Origin: Haloarcula salinisoli
GTDB taxonomy: Archaea > Halobacteriota > Halobacteria > Halobacteriales > Haloarculaceae
Assembly: GCF_019599405.1 (NCBI RefSeq)
Contig: NZ_RKLQ01000003.1
Location: 1 to 64,000 of the forward strand
Length of the DNA stretch: 64,000 nucleotides
Direction of reading: 5' to 3'
The notes beneath the pieces are model-generated. The model was not told the DNA's origin. It did no database searches and saw only the letters and a list, made by a program, of their open reading frames with translations. The position numbers were made by a program, and so were the translations under genes. Below, piece after piece: positions 52,922 through 62,169 of this stretch (the stretch's first letter is position 1; each line of letters begins with the position of its first letter).

Positions 52922-53080
52922 ATGTCACAGCGGCCGACCGAAACAGACGACGGCAACGACTGGATAGCCCGCCACGCCCGTTGTCGCTCAGACGGGGCGG
53001 GGCCGTCGGTCATCGTCGAGGACGTCGACGACGACTGGGACCGCCGTCACGCGGAGACACGACGGTCACGGCACAACTGA
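52922..53080 (+). CDS. Small 52-aa hydrophilic protein
   Basis: MSQRPTETDDGNDWIARHARC... with a mixed acidic and basic composition (DVDDDWDRRHAETRRSRHN). A TATA-like aaatttac at about 52891-52898 is about 27 nt before the ATG, fitting a leaderless gene. The stop lies 6 nt from the pgk stop on the other strand. No family is known to me, and it may be spurious. Confidence 0.45.
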   Translation: MSQRPTETDDGNDWIARHARCRSDGAGPSVIVEDVDDDWDRRHAETRRSRHN

Positions 53081-53086
53081 ACAGTT

Positions 53087-54298
53087 CTACTCGGCGTACT
53101 CGCGCAGCACTTCGACGCCGACGAGCTCGTCACCGGTGAGCGCGCGGATGTAGGCGCCGCCGGCGATAGAGACGTGGTCGAACGAATCCTCGCTCATCCC
53201 GTACATCGTGATGGCCCGTGAGGTGTCGCCGCCGCCGACGACGGAGAAACAGTCCGTCTCGGCGATGGCTTCCAGCACAGTGACGGTGCCCGTCGCGAAC
53301 TTCTCGTCCTCGAAGACGCCCAGGGCGCCCTTCACGAAGACGGCGTCGGACTCCCGGGCCAGGTCGGCGTACTCTTCGGCGGTGTCGGTGCCGATGTCCA
53401 TGATGCCCAGCCCCTTCTCGTCGACGTCCTCGACGTCGACCTCGACGCGCTCGCCGTCCTCGCCGTAGGCCACGTCGGAGGCGACCGTAATCTGGTCACC
53501 GCGCTCGTCGAGTATCTCCTCGATTATCTCCTGGTTGTTCTCCCACTGGGTGGTAAAGAGGTCCATCCCCTCCACGTCGTAGCCGATGGGGTAGCCCTGG
53601 GCCCGGAGGAACAGCTGGCCGGCGATCCCACCCAGCACGAAGTCGTCTATCTTGTCACCGATGTGGTCGATGACGCCGATGACGTCGGTGGCTTTCGTCC
53701 CGCCCATGGCCATCGTCACCTGGCCGTCGAACTCCTTCTCGGCGATGGACGTGTTGGCCTCGTACTCGGTCTCCATCACGCGGCCGGCGTAGGCGTCCAT
53801 CACGACCGGGAAGCCGACCAGCGAAGCGTGCGAGCGGTGGGCCGCCGAGTAGGCGTCGTTGATGTAGGCGTCGAACTCGGGGGCGAGCGTCTGGACGAAC
53901 TCCGTATCGGCCTTGACTTCGGGCTCTTCCTCGGGGAGCTCGCCGTCAGCCATCCGTGTGTTCTCGAGCACGAGCACGTCGCCGCCGGCCAGGTCGTCGA
54001 TGGCGTCGAGGGCCTCGTCGCCGTACGTGTCCGCGACGTGGTCGACGGCCGAATCGATGTGGCCCGAAAGAATCTCGGCGTGCTGGGAAAGGGAGACGAA
54101 GTCGTCGTCGCCCGGTCGACCCTGGTGGGCCATGACGGCGACGGCGAAGTCGCGGTCGACGAGCTCACGTAGCGTCGCCGCGTGGCGAGCGAAGCGGCGG
54201 TTGTCCTGTACTTCCCCGTCCTCGACCGGCGAGTTCAGGTCGAAGCGGATGAGGACGCGCTGTCCGTCGTCGAGGTCGTCGAGCGTCTGGAACGTCAT
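53087..54298 (-). CDS. pgk: Phosphoglycerate kinase
   Basis: 403 residues. The N-terminal substrate-binding segment has RFDLNSPVEDGEV and MAHQGRPGDDDF, the C-terminal nucleotide domain has GGIAGQLF and GGGDTSRAI-type loops, and the hinge GGTKATD is present. It catalyses the reversible transfer between 1,3-bisphosphoglycerate and ADP. It follows gap by 114 bp on the same strand, so the two glycolytic/gluconeogenic steps are encoded together. The N-terminal SR motif is D-L-N-S-P, a typical haloarchaeal form. Confidence 0.96.
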   Translation of the reverse strand: MTFQTLDDLDDGQRVLIRFDLNSPVEDGEVQDNRRFARHAATLRELVDRDFAVAVMAHQGRPGDDDFVSLSQHAEILSGHIDSAVDHVADTYGDEALDAIDDLAGGDVLVLENTRMADGELPEEEPEVKADTEFVQTLAPEFDAYINDAYSAAHRSHASLVGFPVVMDAYAGRVMETEYEANTSIAEKEFDGQVTMAMGGTKATDVIGVIDHIGDKIDDFVLGGIAGQLFLRAQGYPIGYDVEGMDLFTTQWENNQEIIEEILDERGDQITVASDVAYGEDGERVEVDVEDVDEKGLGIMDIGTDTAEEYADLARESDAVFVKGALGVFEDEKFATGTVTVLEAIAETDCFSVVGGGDTSRAITMYGMSEDSFDHVSIAGGAYIRALTGDELVGVEVLREYAE

Positions 54299-54412
54299 AC
54301 GTGGGAACTCTCCCGCCGCCCGTTTAACGGTTTCCGACTTCCACGGCTCCTACACGGAAAATAATACAGTTGCGACTCGGCAGGCAGAAAAATAACAGAA
54401 TCCGCGAACGGT

Positions 54413-55420
54413 CTATTCTTCGGCGATGTACTCGGCGACGTCGAGCATCCGGTTCGAGAAGCCGTACTCGTTGTCGTACCAGGTGAGAATCTTCGTCAGG
54501 CCGTTGACGATGTTCGTCTGGCCGAGGTCGACCTGCGTGGAGTAGGGGTCACCCAGGATGTCAGAGGAGACGAGCTCGTCGTTCGTGACGCCCAGGACGC
54601 CCTCGAGCTCGCCGGAGGCGGCGTCCTCGAAGGCAGCGTTGACCTCTTCTTCGGTCACGTCGTCTTCGAGGTCGACGACCAGCTCGGTGATGGAGCCGTT
54701 CGGGACCGGGACGCGGATGGCCATCCCGTCGAGCTTGCCTTCGAGCTGTGGGAGGACCTCGGTGGTCGCCTGTGCGGCGCCCGTCGAGGTCGGGATGATG
54801 TTCTCCGCGGCGGCGCGGCGACGGCGGGGCTTGCTGTTGGGGCCGTCGATGAGGTTCTGGGAGCCGGTGTAGGCGTGGACGGTCGTCAGCTGACCGGAGC
54901 TGATGCCGAACTCGTCGTCGAGCACCTTCGCGACCGGCGTGATGGAGTTGGTGGTACAGGAGGCGTTCGAGACGACGTCCTCGCCGTCGTACTCGTCCTG
55001 GTTGACCCCGTAGACGATCTGCTTGACTTCCTTGTCGCCTTTCGGCGGCGCGGAGATGAGCACCTTGTCAGCGCCCGCATCGAGGTGCTGGGCGGCGTCG
55101 TCGTACGTGCGGAAGATACCGGTCGCCTCGAAGGCAACGTCGACGTCGAGGTCGTCCCACGGGAGCTGGGTCGGGTCTGTCTCGTGGAAGACGCCCGCTT
55201 CGAAATCAGTTCCTTCGATGGTCAGGACGCCGTCGTCGACGCTCGCACCGGGGAGCTCGCCCATGACGGTGTCGTACTGGGCGAAGTACTCGACTTCCTC
55301 GTCGTCGATAACGTCGTTGATACCGACGATTTCGACGTTGTCGTTGTCCAGCGAGGCACGCATTACGTTGCGACCGATACGGCCAAAGCCGTTCAGACCG
55401 ACGCGAACTGGGTCACTCAT
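54413..55420 (-). CDS. gap: Glyceraldehyde-3-phosphate dehydrogenase, bacterial type
   Basis: 335 residues. NAD-binding GLNGFGRIGRN is at about 8-18; the catalytic Cys is in SNASCTTN (about 149-156); HAYTGSQ and the C-terminal WYDNEYGFSNR are standard. This is the phosphorylating class I enzyme, not the archaeal class II. ATG 55420 is preferred because the upstream residues (MFIGKTAAFSK...) are basic and unlike the family. It is upstream of pgk, oriented the same way. Confidence 0.94.
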   Translation of the reverse strand: MSDPVRVGLNGFGRIGRNVMRASLDNDNVEIVGINDVIDDEEVEYFAQYDTVMGELPGASVDDGVLTIEGTDFEAGVFHETDPTQLPWDDLDVDVAFEATGIFRTYDDAAQHLDAGADKVLISAPPKGDKEVKQIVYGVNQDEYDGEDVVSNASCTTNSITPVAKVLDDEFGISSGQLTTVHAYTGSQNLIDGPNSKPRRRRAAAENIIPTSTGAAQATTEVLPQLEGKLDGMAIRVPVPNGSITELVVDLEDDVTEEEVNAAFEDAASGELEGVLGVTNDELVSSDILGDPYSTQVDLGQTNIVNGLTKILTWYDNEYGFSNRMLDVAEYIAEE

Positions 55421-55606
55421 TCCTCTAAACAAGCGCGAACCCGGAGTAAAGGGTTTTCGAAGTCGTTTCGAGAAAGCCGCTGTTTTGCCTATAAACACGC
55501 CGGTTTGTCACACTCGCGGCCGTGGGGCTGGACGGTTCTGGCATCCGGGTCACAATTTGGGCCGTCAGAAGGCTTTTGGGACCGTCGCACATACCACTCG
55601 CTACTG

Positions 55607-55993
55607 ATGAGACGGGACGACAACGACGACCCCTTCGACGAGTTCTTCCGAGAGATAGAGCGGATGATGGACGAGATGATGGGCTCGGAAGGGGACGTCC
55701 ACATCGACCGCGACGGCGCTGCCGACAGTGGTGACCTCCACGTCGATGTCCACGAGACAGGCGAGGAGGTCCGCGTCGTCGCCGACATCCCGGGCGTCGA
55801 GAAAGACGGTATCGACCTGAAATGCGACGGGAGCGTCCTCACCATCGACGCCGGGACACACCACCGCGAGTACCACGAGCGTCTCACCCTCCCCAGCAAG
55901 GTCGACGAACACTCCGCCTCGGCGACCTACAACAACGGCGTCCTCGAGGTCACCTTCGACCGCGAAGACGAGTCTGCCGACATCGAACTGTAG
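55607..55993 (+). CDS. Small heat-shock protein, Hsp20/alpha-crystallin family
   Basis: 128 residues. An acidic start (DDNDDPFDEFFREIERMMDEMMG) precedes the alpha-crystallin domain (about 45-128): VRVVADIPGVEKDGIDLKCD, LTLPSKVD and the conserved A-x-x-x-n-G-V-L motif as SATYNNGVLEVTF. An ATP-independent holdase role is expected. ATG 55607 is selected because the long upstream frame is antisense gap. A ggcttttggg box lies about 28 nt upstream. Confidence 0.92.
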   Translation: MRRDDNDDPFDEFFREIERMMDEMMGSEGDVHIDRDGAADSGDLHVDVHETGEEVRVVADIPGVEKDGIDLKCDGSVLTIDAGTHHREYHERLTLPSKVDEHSASATYNNGVLEVTFDREDESADIEL

Positions 55994-56011
55994 GCCCGGT
56001 CTCCGCCACCT

Positions 56012-56887
56012 GTGAGCGAGTCAGTCGCCGACCCGGCACTGGCCTGGGACTGGGGTCCAGCTCACAGCCGTCTTACGCGTTGCTGTCTCTACGTCGCCGT
56101 CGCGCCGATTCTGGGCATGCTGCTTGGCGGCGCCCTCCTCGCTCTCACGCTGCTGCCCACCCTGTTCTCGAACCTCGAGCTTCTCGCGCTAGTCGTCCTC
56201 TTCGCTCTCGTCGGCGGCCCGTTCTCCCTGCTGTACCTCTGGCCGGTGCTCACTGACCGCGACCAGCGGGCAGGCCTGGTCGGCTCGTGGTGGCTCGAAG
56301 GCCTCCGTCCGCTCGGGCTCGCTGTCGCCGCCGTCGGTGGCCTAGGCGCGCTCGTGCTCTCAGTCCGGGTCGCCGCCTACGGCCCGCTGGTCGTCGTCGG
56401 TGTCGCGATGGGTGTTGGATTCCCGGTGACCGGGTTGCTGGCGACGCGCGGTCGCGTCGACCCCGAGGAGCTGACGCTACGCTTCGAGTGGGGCAAGCGT
56501 CGGCCTGTCACAGGCGACATCACGGTCGAGATGTGCAACTGGACGGGGCTTCGACGCTACCGGCTTGGCCCCGTCGCCGTCTGTCTCGCCTCGTACGCGC
56601 CGGGCACCAGCGGCGGCGCGCCACAGCTGTTCGTCGTGCCGGCGTCCGTCGCCAGCGCCGCCCGGGACAGCTTCGAACGCGCGCTCGCTACACCGGTCGA
56701 CGAGCCGGCGCGTGACGGAAATCCGGCCGTCGCCGCCACGCTCGCCGCGTTCGGGCTGGGTACCCTCGCCGTCGGCGCCGGGCTCTGGCTGCTGGCCGAC
56801 CTGCCGAGCGGCATCGGGCTGTGGATAGTGGCAGTCTGTGGAACCTTCGGCGTCCTCTTTCTCGTCCTTGCGGCACGCGAGCGATAA
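56012..56887 (+). CDS. Membrane protein with a cytoplasmic beta-rich domain
   Basis: 291 residues from GTG. Hydrophobic segments at about 26-55, 60-80, 95-115, 122-140, then a soluble beta-rich middle (ELTLRFEWGKRRPVTGDITVEMCNW...YRLGPVAVCLASYAPG) that has PH-like character, then two final helices (about 238-260 and 268-288). It is convergent with the RimK-like gene (stops adjacent). Function unknown. Confidence 0.75.
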   Translation: MSESVADPALAWDWGPAHSRLTRCCLYVAVAPILGMLLGGALLALTLLPTLFSNLELLALVVLFALVGGPFSLLYLWPVLTDRDQRAGLVGSWWLEGLRPLGLAVAAVGGLGALVLSVRVAAYGPLVVVGVAMGVGFPVTGLLATRGRVDPEELTLRFEWGKRRPVTGDITVEMCNWTGLRRYRLGPVAVCLASYAPGTSGGAPQLFVVPASVASAARDSFERALATPVDEPARDGNPAVAATLAAFGLGTLAVGAGLWLLADLPSGIGLWIVAVCGTFGVLFLVLAARER

Positions 56888-57748
56888 TCAGCGCGCCGTC
56901 GTCCGAATCAGCGCTGCCAAATCGTCCCAGAACCCGTCCTCGTACTTCGTCGCCGTGTCGATGGTCGGTCGGGCGTTGGTCTCGTTGACCACCGCTCGGT
57001 CGCCGCTCACGAGCAGGTCCACGCCCAGATAGTCGATCTCCAGCACGTCGGCGGTCCGCTCGGCGAGCCGCCGGAGGTCGGTCGGGAGTTCGACTCCCTC
57101 GGCCACCGCACCGCGGTGGACGTTGTGTTTCCAGCGACCCCGGTCGCGTTCGTCGTCGGGCAGTCGTCGCTCGACCGCGCCGACGTAGTCGCCGTCGACG
57201 ACCATCGCCCGGTAGTCGGTCGCGTCGGGGAGATACTCCTGGACAAGGAACGACTGGTCGCCGGTCGCCCGGTAGTCGTGGACCAGGTCCAGATAGTCCG
57301 CGATGCCCAGGAAGGAATCGAGGTCGTGTGCGGTGGTCACGCCGACGCCGCGGGTCGTGGAGTTGGGTTTGATGACGACCGGCGGGTCCAGTGCCTCGTA
57401 GGCCGCCACCAGTTCCGACTCGTCGGCCGGGTTCGACACCACGACCGATTCAGGGACCGGTACGTCGGCCCGGCCCAGTCGCGTCAGTACGTCGGCCTTG
57501 TTTCGCGACCGGAGGATGGCCTCGCGGTCGTTGACCCACGGGATATCGAGGAAGGCGTCGGCGACGGCCCCCTCCATGATTCGCGAGGGGTAGACGAATC
57601 CCACGTCGTACTCCTCGAAGGGGCTCTCCGTGAGTGAAATCGCACGCTCGCTGGTGGCGACGTGGCCGACCTCGATGCCGCGGTCGGCCAGTGGCTCACC
57701 CATCCGCTCGTAGGTCTCGCTGTTGGTGGCGACCGCGAGGTGGAGCAT
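56888..57748 (-). CDS. RimK-like ATP-grasp ligase
   Basis: 286 residues. ATP-grasp layout: a pre-ATP domain (about 1-85), then DPPVVIKPNSTTRGVGV (the ATP-binding loop with Lys), EYLPDATDYRAMVVDG, KHNVHRGA and VVNETNARPTID (metal site, Glu/Asn). Such haloarchaeal members add amino acids or glutamate to acceptors (RimK/LysX/MptN). The exact substrate is not deducible; CofF/MptN or a lysine-pathway LysX are options. No operon partner. Confidence 0.82.
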   Translation of the reverse strand: MLHLAVATNSETYERMGEPLADRGIEVGHVATSERAISLTESPFEEYDVGFVYPSRIMEGAVADAFLDIPWVNDREAILRSRNKADVLTRLGRADVPVPESVVVSNPADESELVAAYEALDPPVVIKPNSTTRGVGVTTAHDLDSFLGIADYLDLVHDYRATGDQSFLVQEYLPDATDYRAMVVDGDYVGAVERRLPDDERDRGRWKHNVHRGAVAEGVELPTDLRRLAERTADVLEIDYLGVDLLVSGDRAVVNETNARPTIDTATKYEDGFWDDLAALIRTTAR

Positions 57749-57803
57749 ACACCCCCCCCTTCGGGTTCGGGAAAAAAAGCGTGTCCGGTCGTCGATCGGG
57801 TCG

Positions 57804-60800
57804 TTACACTTCGTCCAGTTCCCACTGCTGGGTCTCGTCGCCTTCGTCCGCGGCCGTCCCGATGTTACCGCCCCACCGGTCTCCGGGGTCCTCGACGGTC
57901 ATGACCTCGCCGCTGGCGACGTTCTTGACGACGTAGCCCGTGTCGGCCGATTCGAACGTCCACCGCTGGCTGTCGGAGGGGTCCTCGCCCCCGTCCTGGA
58001 CGACGTTGCCGTCCGAGGCAGCAAGATACCTGTTGCTGTGCTGGGCGGTGATCGTGTAGGCGTCGCCGTCGGGCCGCACCTGGAAGCGCTGGTTCTCGTC
58101 GTCCCAGTCGGCGTACTGGATGACGTTCGCGCCGTCGTCCTGGGAGTTGTACGCCACGTCGGCGACCCGGCCTGTTTCGACGTTGTGGAACTCGTAGACG
58201 CCCGATTTGACGTCGGCACTCTCGTTGTCGTCGGTGGCCTCGACCAGTTCCCACTGCTGTGTCTCGCTGGCTTCGTCCGCGGCCGTGTCGATGGTGGCGT
58301 CCTTGGGCTCGTTCGGGTTCTCTGCGGTCATCACGTCGCCGGTGGCGACGTTCTCGAGGACGTAGCCGGTGTCGGCCGATACGAACGTCCAGCGCTGGCT
58401 GTCGGACGGGTCACCGCTGCCCTTCTGGACGACGTTGCCGTCCGAGGCAGTGAGATACTTCCCGCTGTGCTGGGCGGTGAGCGTGTAGGCGTCGCCGTCG
58501 GCACTCACCTGGAAGCGCTGGTTCTGCTGGCCATTGCTTGGCCACTGGATGAGGTCGGTGCCGTCGGCCTCGGACTCCCCCTCCACGTCCGCGAGCAGGT
58601 CGGTTTCGACGTTGTGCAGTTCGTAGACACCGGACTCGATGTCGGCACTCTCGCCGCCGACGAACTCGAACCAGTTGAGGTTCCACAGCCGCTCGTCGCT
58701 GGTGATTCGGACGACGGTTTCACCCTGTTCGAGTTCGAGCTCGCCGACGGACACGGTCGTCCAGGACTGCCAGCCGCCGGTGTCGTCGAAGCTCGTACTG
58801 ACGCTCTCACCATCGACTTCGACGGTGAAGCTCCCGCCGCCGTCGTCCGAGGCGACCAGCGCCTCGACGGGGTAGGTGCCGGCCTCGGTCACCTCGACGG
58901 TGTACTCCCACCACTCGCCGGCCTCGATCCAGCCGACGAAGTAGCCGCCCTCGGTCGCGTCACCGATGTCGACATCGGTGTCCCGGTATTCGCCGCCTCT
59001 GTTGCCCTCGCCGGTGTCGTTGTAGGCGACGCCCTGGCCGCCCGTGTCGAAGTCCTCGCCCTGGACGCGGCCGGGCAGTTCGTGGGGGCCGTTGTACGGC
59101 GACTGCTCGGGCTCTTTGAGGCTGAGAGTCCCCATCCCGTCTGCGTCGGACTCGGCGAGGCTATCTCCGGTTTTCTCCCCGGCACGGACGCGGAGGGGGT
59201 ACTCCACGGCGTCTAACGAGTCGCTCCCGTCAAACTCGCCACCCTGGGTGACTTTGCTGACCTCCCCGCCCGATTCAGGGGCCGAAAGGACCGTCTGGTC
59301 GGTGCCCGCGGCGGCGGAATCGAAGACGACGGTGACCGAGCCATCGCCGTCGGTGTCGCTCACCTCGCCGGCGACGTAGTAGCCCACGTCGTCGGCGCCG
59401 CCGACCTGGACCGTCGCCGTGTCGGTGTTCGTCAGTTCGACGGTGAACTCGACGGTCTCGTTCACGTTGCCGGTGTAGACATTCTGTCCGAACGTGGCAT
59501 CCCCGTCGGTCACACCGAAGGAGGCCTCCTCGCTGTCGATATAGACGGTCAGCTCGCCATCGCCCTTGGCACTCCAGTCGCTGACCTCGCCGGTGTAGCG
59601 GTAGCTGTCCTGGTGGCCATTGACCTCGCCGGAGATAGTGGTCCCGTCTATCGAGTCGGGGCCGCCGCCGGCGTAGGCGCCTTTCTCGGCGTCTCCGCCG
59701 ACCTCGAACTCGTAGGAGACCGTGGCGTCGGCGGTCTCGTCGACGATGATGGTGCGTTTCTGGGCGACCTCGCTCGGGTCGACGGACTCCCCGTCGATGG
59801 CGAGCTCCGCACCCTTGCTGCCGAAGTACTGGAGGTCGCCGGTGAAGGTGTACTCGTCCGTGCCGCCGTCGACGCGGCCTTTGGCGGTGCTTTCGTCGAC
59901 CGAGTCGTGGTCGTTGATGTCGGTCGGTTCGAGACTCCCGGTGACGCCGAGTTCGTAGTCCCGTTCGAAGCCGTCGACTTCGCCATCCGGGTCAGAGATG
60001 GCGAGGGTGGATTCCTCGCTCCCGCTATCGCCGGCGACCTGCTCGACCGCCGCGGCGGCGTCGATGCGACCCGCCCCGGCGAGACGGTCGGGCTCGCCGA
60101 TGTCGACGGCCGTCTCCGTGAGAATCTCCTCGACCTCGCTCGGGGAGAGTTCCGGGTCCGCGTCCAGCAACAGCCCCACGACGCCGGCCGCGATCGGCGA
60201 GGCCATCGACGTGCCGCTTATTTCCCCATACACGTCGTTAGGCAGTGTACTCAGGATTCGATTGCCCGGGGCGGCGATATCGACTGCCCCCTCGGAGGAG
60301 AACTCGGTGACGTTGTCGTTGCGGTCCGTGGCACCGACGGCGATGACGGAATCGAACTTCGCGGGGTAGCCGACCGCGTCCGGTTTGTCCGGCTTGTCAC
60401 GCGAGTTCGATGCCGAGGAGACCACCGTGACGCCGCTCGCTCTGGCGTCGTCGAAGGCCTCGCGCCAGCCCTGGGGCTCCACCCACTCGCTACCGTCCTC
60501 GGTGAAACCCGGTGACCTGAACGAGCAGTTGATGACGTCTGCCCCCGCTTCGACCGCGTCGGCGACGTCCCGGATAATCGAGTTCCCGTCGTTGAGCTGG
60601 TAGGCCAGCAGCCGGGAGTCGCTCGCGCCGGCGACGCCGACGCCGTTGCCGGTCGTCGCCGCCGCACAGCCGGCGACGTGTGTGCCGTGGAAATCGCCGT
60701 CAGAGCTATCGTAGCCGCCGTTGTCGCCGGTGAACCGGTCGGCAAGGTCCACGTGGTCCGTATCGACCGCACTGTCGATAACCGCCAGCGTGACGTCGGT

Positions 60801-61256
60801 CGACCCCTCCGTCGTCTCCCAGGCGGTCGGTCCGTTGATCTTCTCCAGCCCGTACGAGATTTTCGGGTCGCCCTCGTAGTCCGCCGTCTCGGCGTCCGTC
60901 ATTGCGACCTCGACGGCCGGCGGTTCGTCGGGAATCTCCGGCTCCATCGCCTCCTCGGCGTAGTCGACGCGGTCGTGGGACTCGATACTGTCGATGGGGT
61001 CCTCGACGTCGTCGACCGTGGCCTCGGTGATACTGAGGCGTTCGATGTGGTCCGTTATCTCGTAGCTGTCTGCACCGAGCTGTTCGTCGAGGACCTCCGT
61101 CGCTTTCCCGCGCTCCGTGTCCGGTCCGAAGGAGATGGTGTAGTCGTGGCCACCGTCGCTGGCACTACCGGTGGTAGTGAACCCACCCAGCGCCGCGAGG
61201 AGACCGGTTGTCTGTATGAACCGCCGCCGTCCGACTGTGAGATTGCTGTCTGTCAT
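57804..61256 (-). CDS. Tat-exported subtilase with CBM6-like and two ricin-type lectin domains
   Basis: 1150 residues. A Tat signal (VGRRRFIQTTGLLAALGG, about 8-25) comes first, then a short inhibitor-like pro-region and the S8 catalytic domain. Triad: Asp161 (LAVIDSAVD), His190 (DFHGTHVAG) and Ser350 (SGTSMASP), with Asn284 as the oxyanion residue. About 430-715 are extracellular beta-rich modules with G-x-x-D spacing; about 725-867 is CBM6-like (GEDFDTGGQGVAYNDT...EYTVEVTEAGTYPVEALV); 874-1008 and 1013-1150 are duplicated ricin-type QxW lectin domains. It is probably a secreted protease targeted to glycan- or polysaccharide-rich material. ATG 61256 directly precedes the Tat motif. Confidence 0.9.
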   Translation of the reverse strand: MTDSNLTVGRRRFIQTTGLLAALGGFTTTGSASDGGHDYTISFGPDTERGKATEVLDEQLGADSYEITDHIERLSITEATVDDVEDPIDSIESHDRVDYAEEAMEPEIPDEPPAVEVAMTDAETADYEGDPKISYGLEKINGPTAWETTEGSTDVTLAVIDSAVDTDHVDLADRFTGDNGGYDSSDGDFHGTHVAGCAAATTGNGVGVAGASDSRLLAYQLNDGNSIIRDVADAVEAGADVINCSFRSPGFTEDGSEWVEPQGWREAFDDARASGVTVVSSASNSRDKPDKPDAVGYPAKFDSVIAVGATDRNDNVTEFSSEGAVDIAAPGNRILSTLPNDVYGEISGTSMASPIAAGVVGLLLDADPELSPSEVEEILTETAVDIGEPDRLAGAGRIDAAAAVEQVAGDSGSEESTLAISDPDGEVDGFERDYELGVTGSLEPTDINDHDSVDESTAKGRVDGGTDEYTFTGDLQYFGSKGAELAIDGESVDPSEVAQKRTIIVDETADATVSYEFEVGGDAEKGAYAGGGPDSIDGTTISGEVNGHQDSYRYTGEVSDWSAKGDGELTVYIDSEEASFGVTDGDATFGQNVYTGNVNETVEFTVELTNTDTATVQVGGADDVGYYVAGEVSDTDGDGSVTVVFDSAAAGTDQTVLSAPESGGEVSKVTQGGEFDGSDSLDAVEYPLRVRAGEKTGDSLAESDADGMGTLSLKEPEQSPYNGPHELPGRVQGEDFDTGGQGVAYNDTGEGNRGGEYRDTDVDIGDATEGGYFVGWIEAGEWWEYTVEVTEAGTYPVEALVASDDGGGSFTVEVDGESVSTSFDDTGGWQSWTTVSVGELELEQGETVVRITSDERLWNLNWFEFVGGESADIESGVYELHNVETDLLADVEGESEADGTDLIQWPSNGQQNQRFQVSADGDAYTLTAQHSGKYLTASDGNVVQKGSGDPSDSQRWTFVSADTGYVLENVATGDVMTAENPNEPKDATIDTAADEASETQQWELVEATDDNESADVKSGVYEFHNVETGRVADVAYNSQDDGANVIQYADWDDENQRFQVRPDGDAYTITAQHSNRYLAASDGNVVQDGGEDPSDSQRWTFESADTGYVVKNVASGEVMTVEDPGDRWGGNIGTAADEGDETQQWELDEV

Positions 61257-61542
61257 GTGATGTATCTGTCTGACCCGTTTGGATCGAGCTTCGGTGTGGC
61301 CGGCCCCGTCTCTCTCAGTCTCGCGCACGCACCGCGTCAGTGTCGCCACTACTCGACCGGGGACGCAGCCGTCTCTGTGAACCTGTGCGTTCCTTTTCTC
61401 GGACGTATTGCGTAAAAAGCTATCTTAATTTAAAACTAGTTAGAGGGAAAAAATGCATTACAGGCAATGCAACCTTGAAAATTACAGCTTTTGACCGCAT
61501 GGCAGGATGGCCGAGAGAAGTAACGGACGGTTCGCCGCTGCG
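61257..61542. promoter_or_regulatory. AT-rich spacer with protease promoter
   Basis: The stretch around 61405-61445 (gcgtaaaaagctatcttaat, then ttaaaact) is far more AT-rich than its surroundings and, read on the minus strand, offers a TATA box about 150-180 nt before the protease ATG, so a long leader is possible. No gene is visible. Confidence 0.45.
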
Positions 61543-61743
61543 CTACGACTCGTCGCCACCCCGCCCCGCCGCCAGCAGCCACAGGACGATGACGAGTCCT
61601 TCCAGGCGCGCGGCGGTGTACACCCACGAGCGCAACTCGACGTCCGATTCCGCCGTGGCTAGGTTCATCCAGAAGTCGACGACCTTCCGCGGCGCGAGCA
61701 GTTCTGCCAGCCCCAGCGCCAGTAGCAGCAATCTGAGTGCCAT
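61543..61743 (-). CDS. Small two-helix membrane protein (66 aa)
   Basis: MALRLLLLALGLAELLAPRK... with helix one at about 2-18 and helix two at about 42-58 (LEGLVIVLWLLAAG). The middle KVVDFWMNLATAES pattern recurs in haloarchaeal small membrane proteins. An actattt box about 28 nt upstream supports ATG 61743. Function unknown. Confidence 0.72.
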   Translation of the reverse strand: MALRLLLLALGLAELLAPRKVVDFWMNLATAESDVELRSWVYTAARLEGLVIVLWLLAAGRGGDES

Positions 61744-62169
61744 ACGATAGGTTCGGTCTGCTAGCTGAATACTATTTCTCCGAGACGGACTAGCTGCTGT
61801 CACTCGCTTCGGGAATCTCGGCGCCACTCACGTCAGCCAGAAAGCCCTCACCCGCTCGCGCCCTTCCCTGTGAGTAGCGGATACTGTGGCCGGGAGAGCG
61901 TTTCATCGCGCGATTCGGGGAAGGGCAGGCCTGCCTGAGCGAAAACAAGTCAGTCAGCAAGAAGCATCCGGCGCCAGAGGTGCCGGTTCTACCGCGGCGA
62001 ACCGACCACCGCGCACCTTCGGTGCGCGACGGGAGGTGAAGCCGCGATTTTTCCCCAAGTTTTTGCCCCGGTTGCGGGCCATCGGCCCGCAACCGAACGA
62101 CGTGGCGGCTACGCCGCCACGCAGAACGAGCGCGCCGCAGGCGCGCTCGTGACGGTGCAAAAAGTGGGC
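61744..62169. other. Hairpin-rich intergenic region downstream of rpl10e
   Basis: No gene. A solo copy of the hairpin-array end sequence, CAGCCAGAAAGCCC, occurs at 61834-61847. Towards rpl10e a row of strong hairpins appears: GCGCACC-ttc-GGTGCGC (about 62011), GGTTGCGGGCC-atc-GGCCCGCAACC (about 62071), GTGGCGGC-ta-CGCCGCCAC (about 62102) and GAGCGCGCC-gca-GGCGCGCTC (about 62129). They may end or protect the rpl10e transcript or be remnants of the same element class. Confidence 0.55.

Noticed and set aside
54875-55606. N-terminal extension of the Hsp20 gene
   Set aside because: The extension is antisense gap; Hsp20 length and a promoter box support the ATG at 55607.
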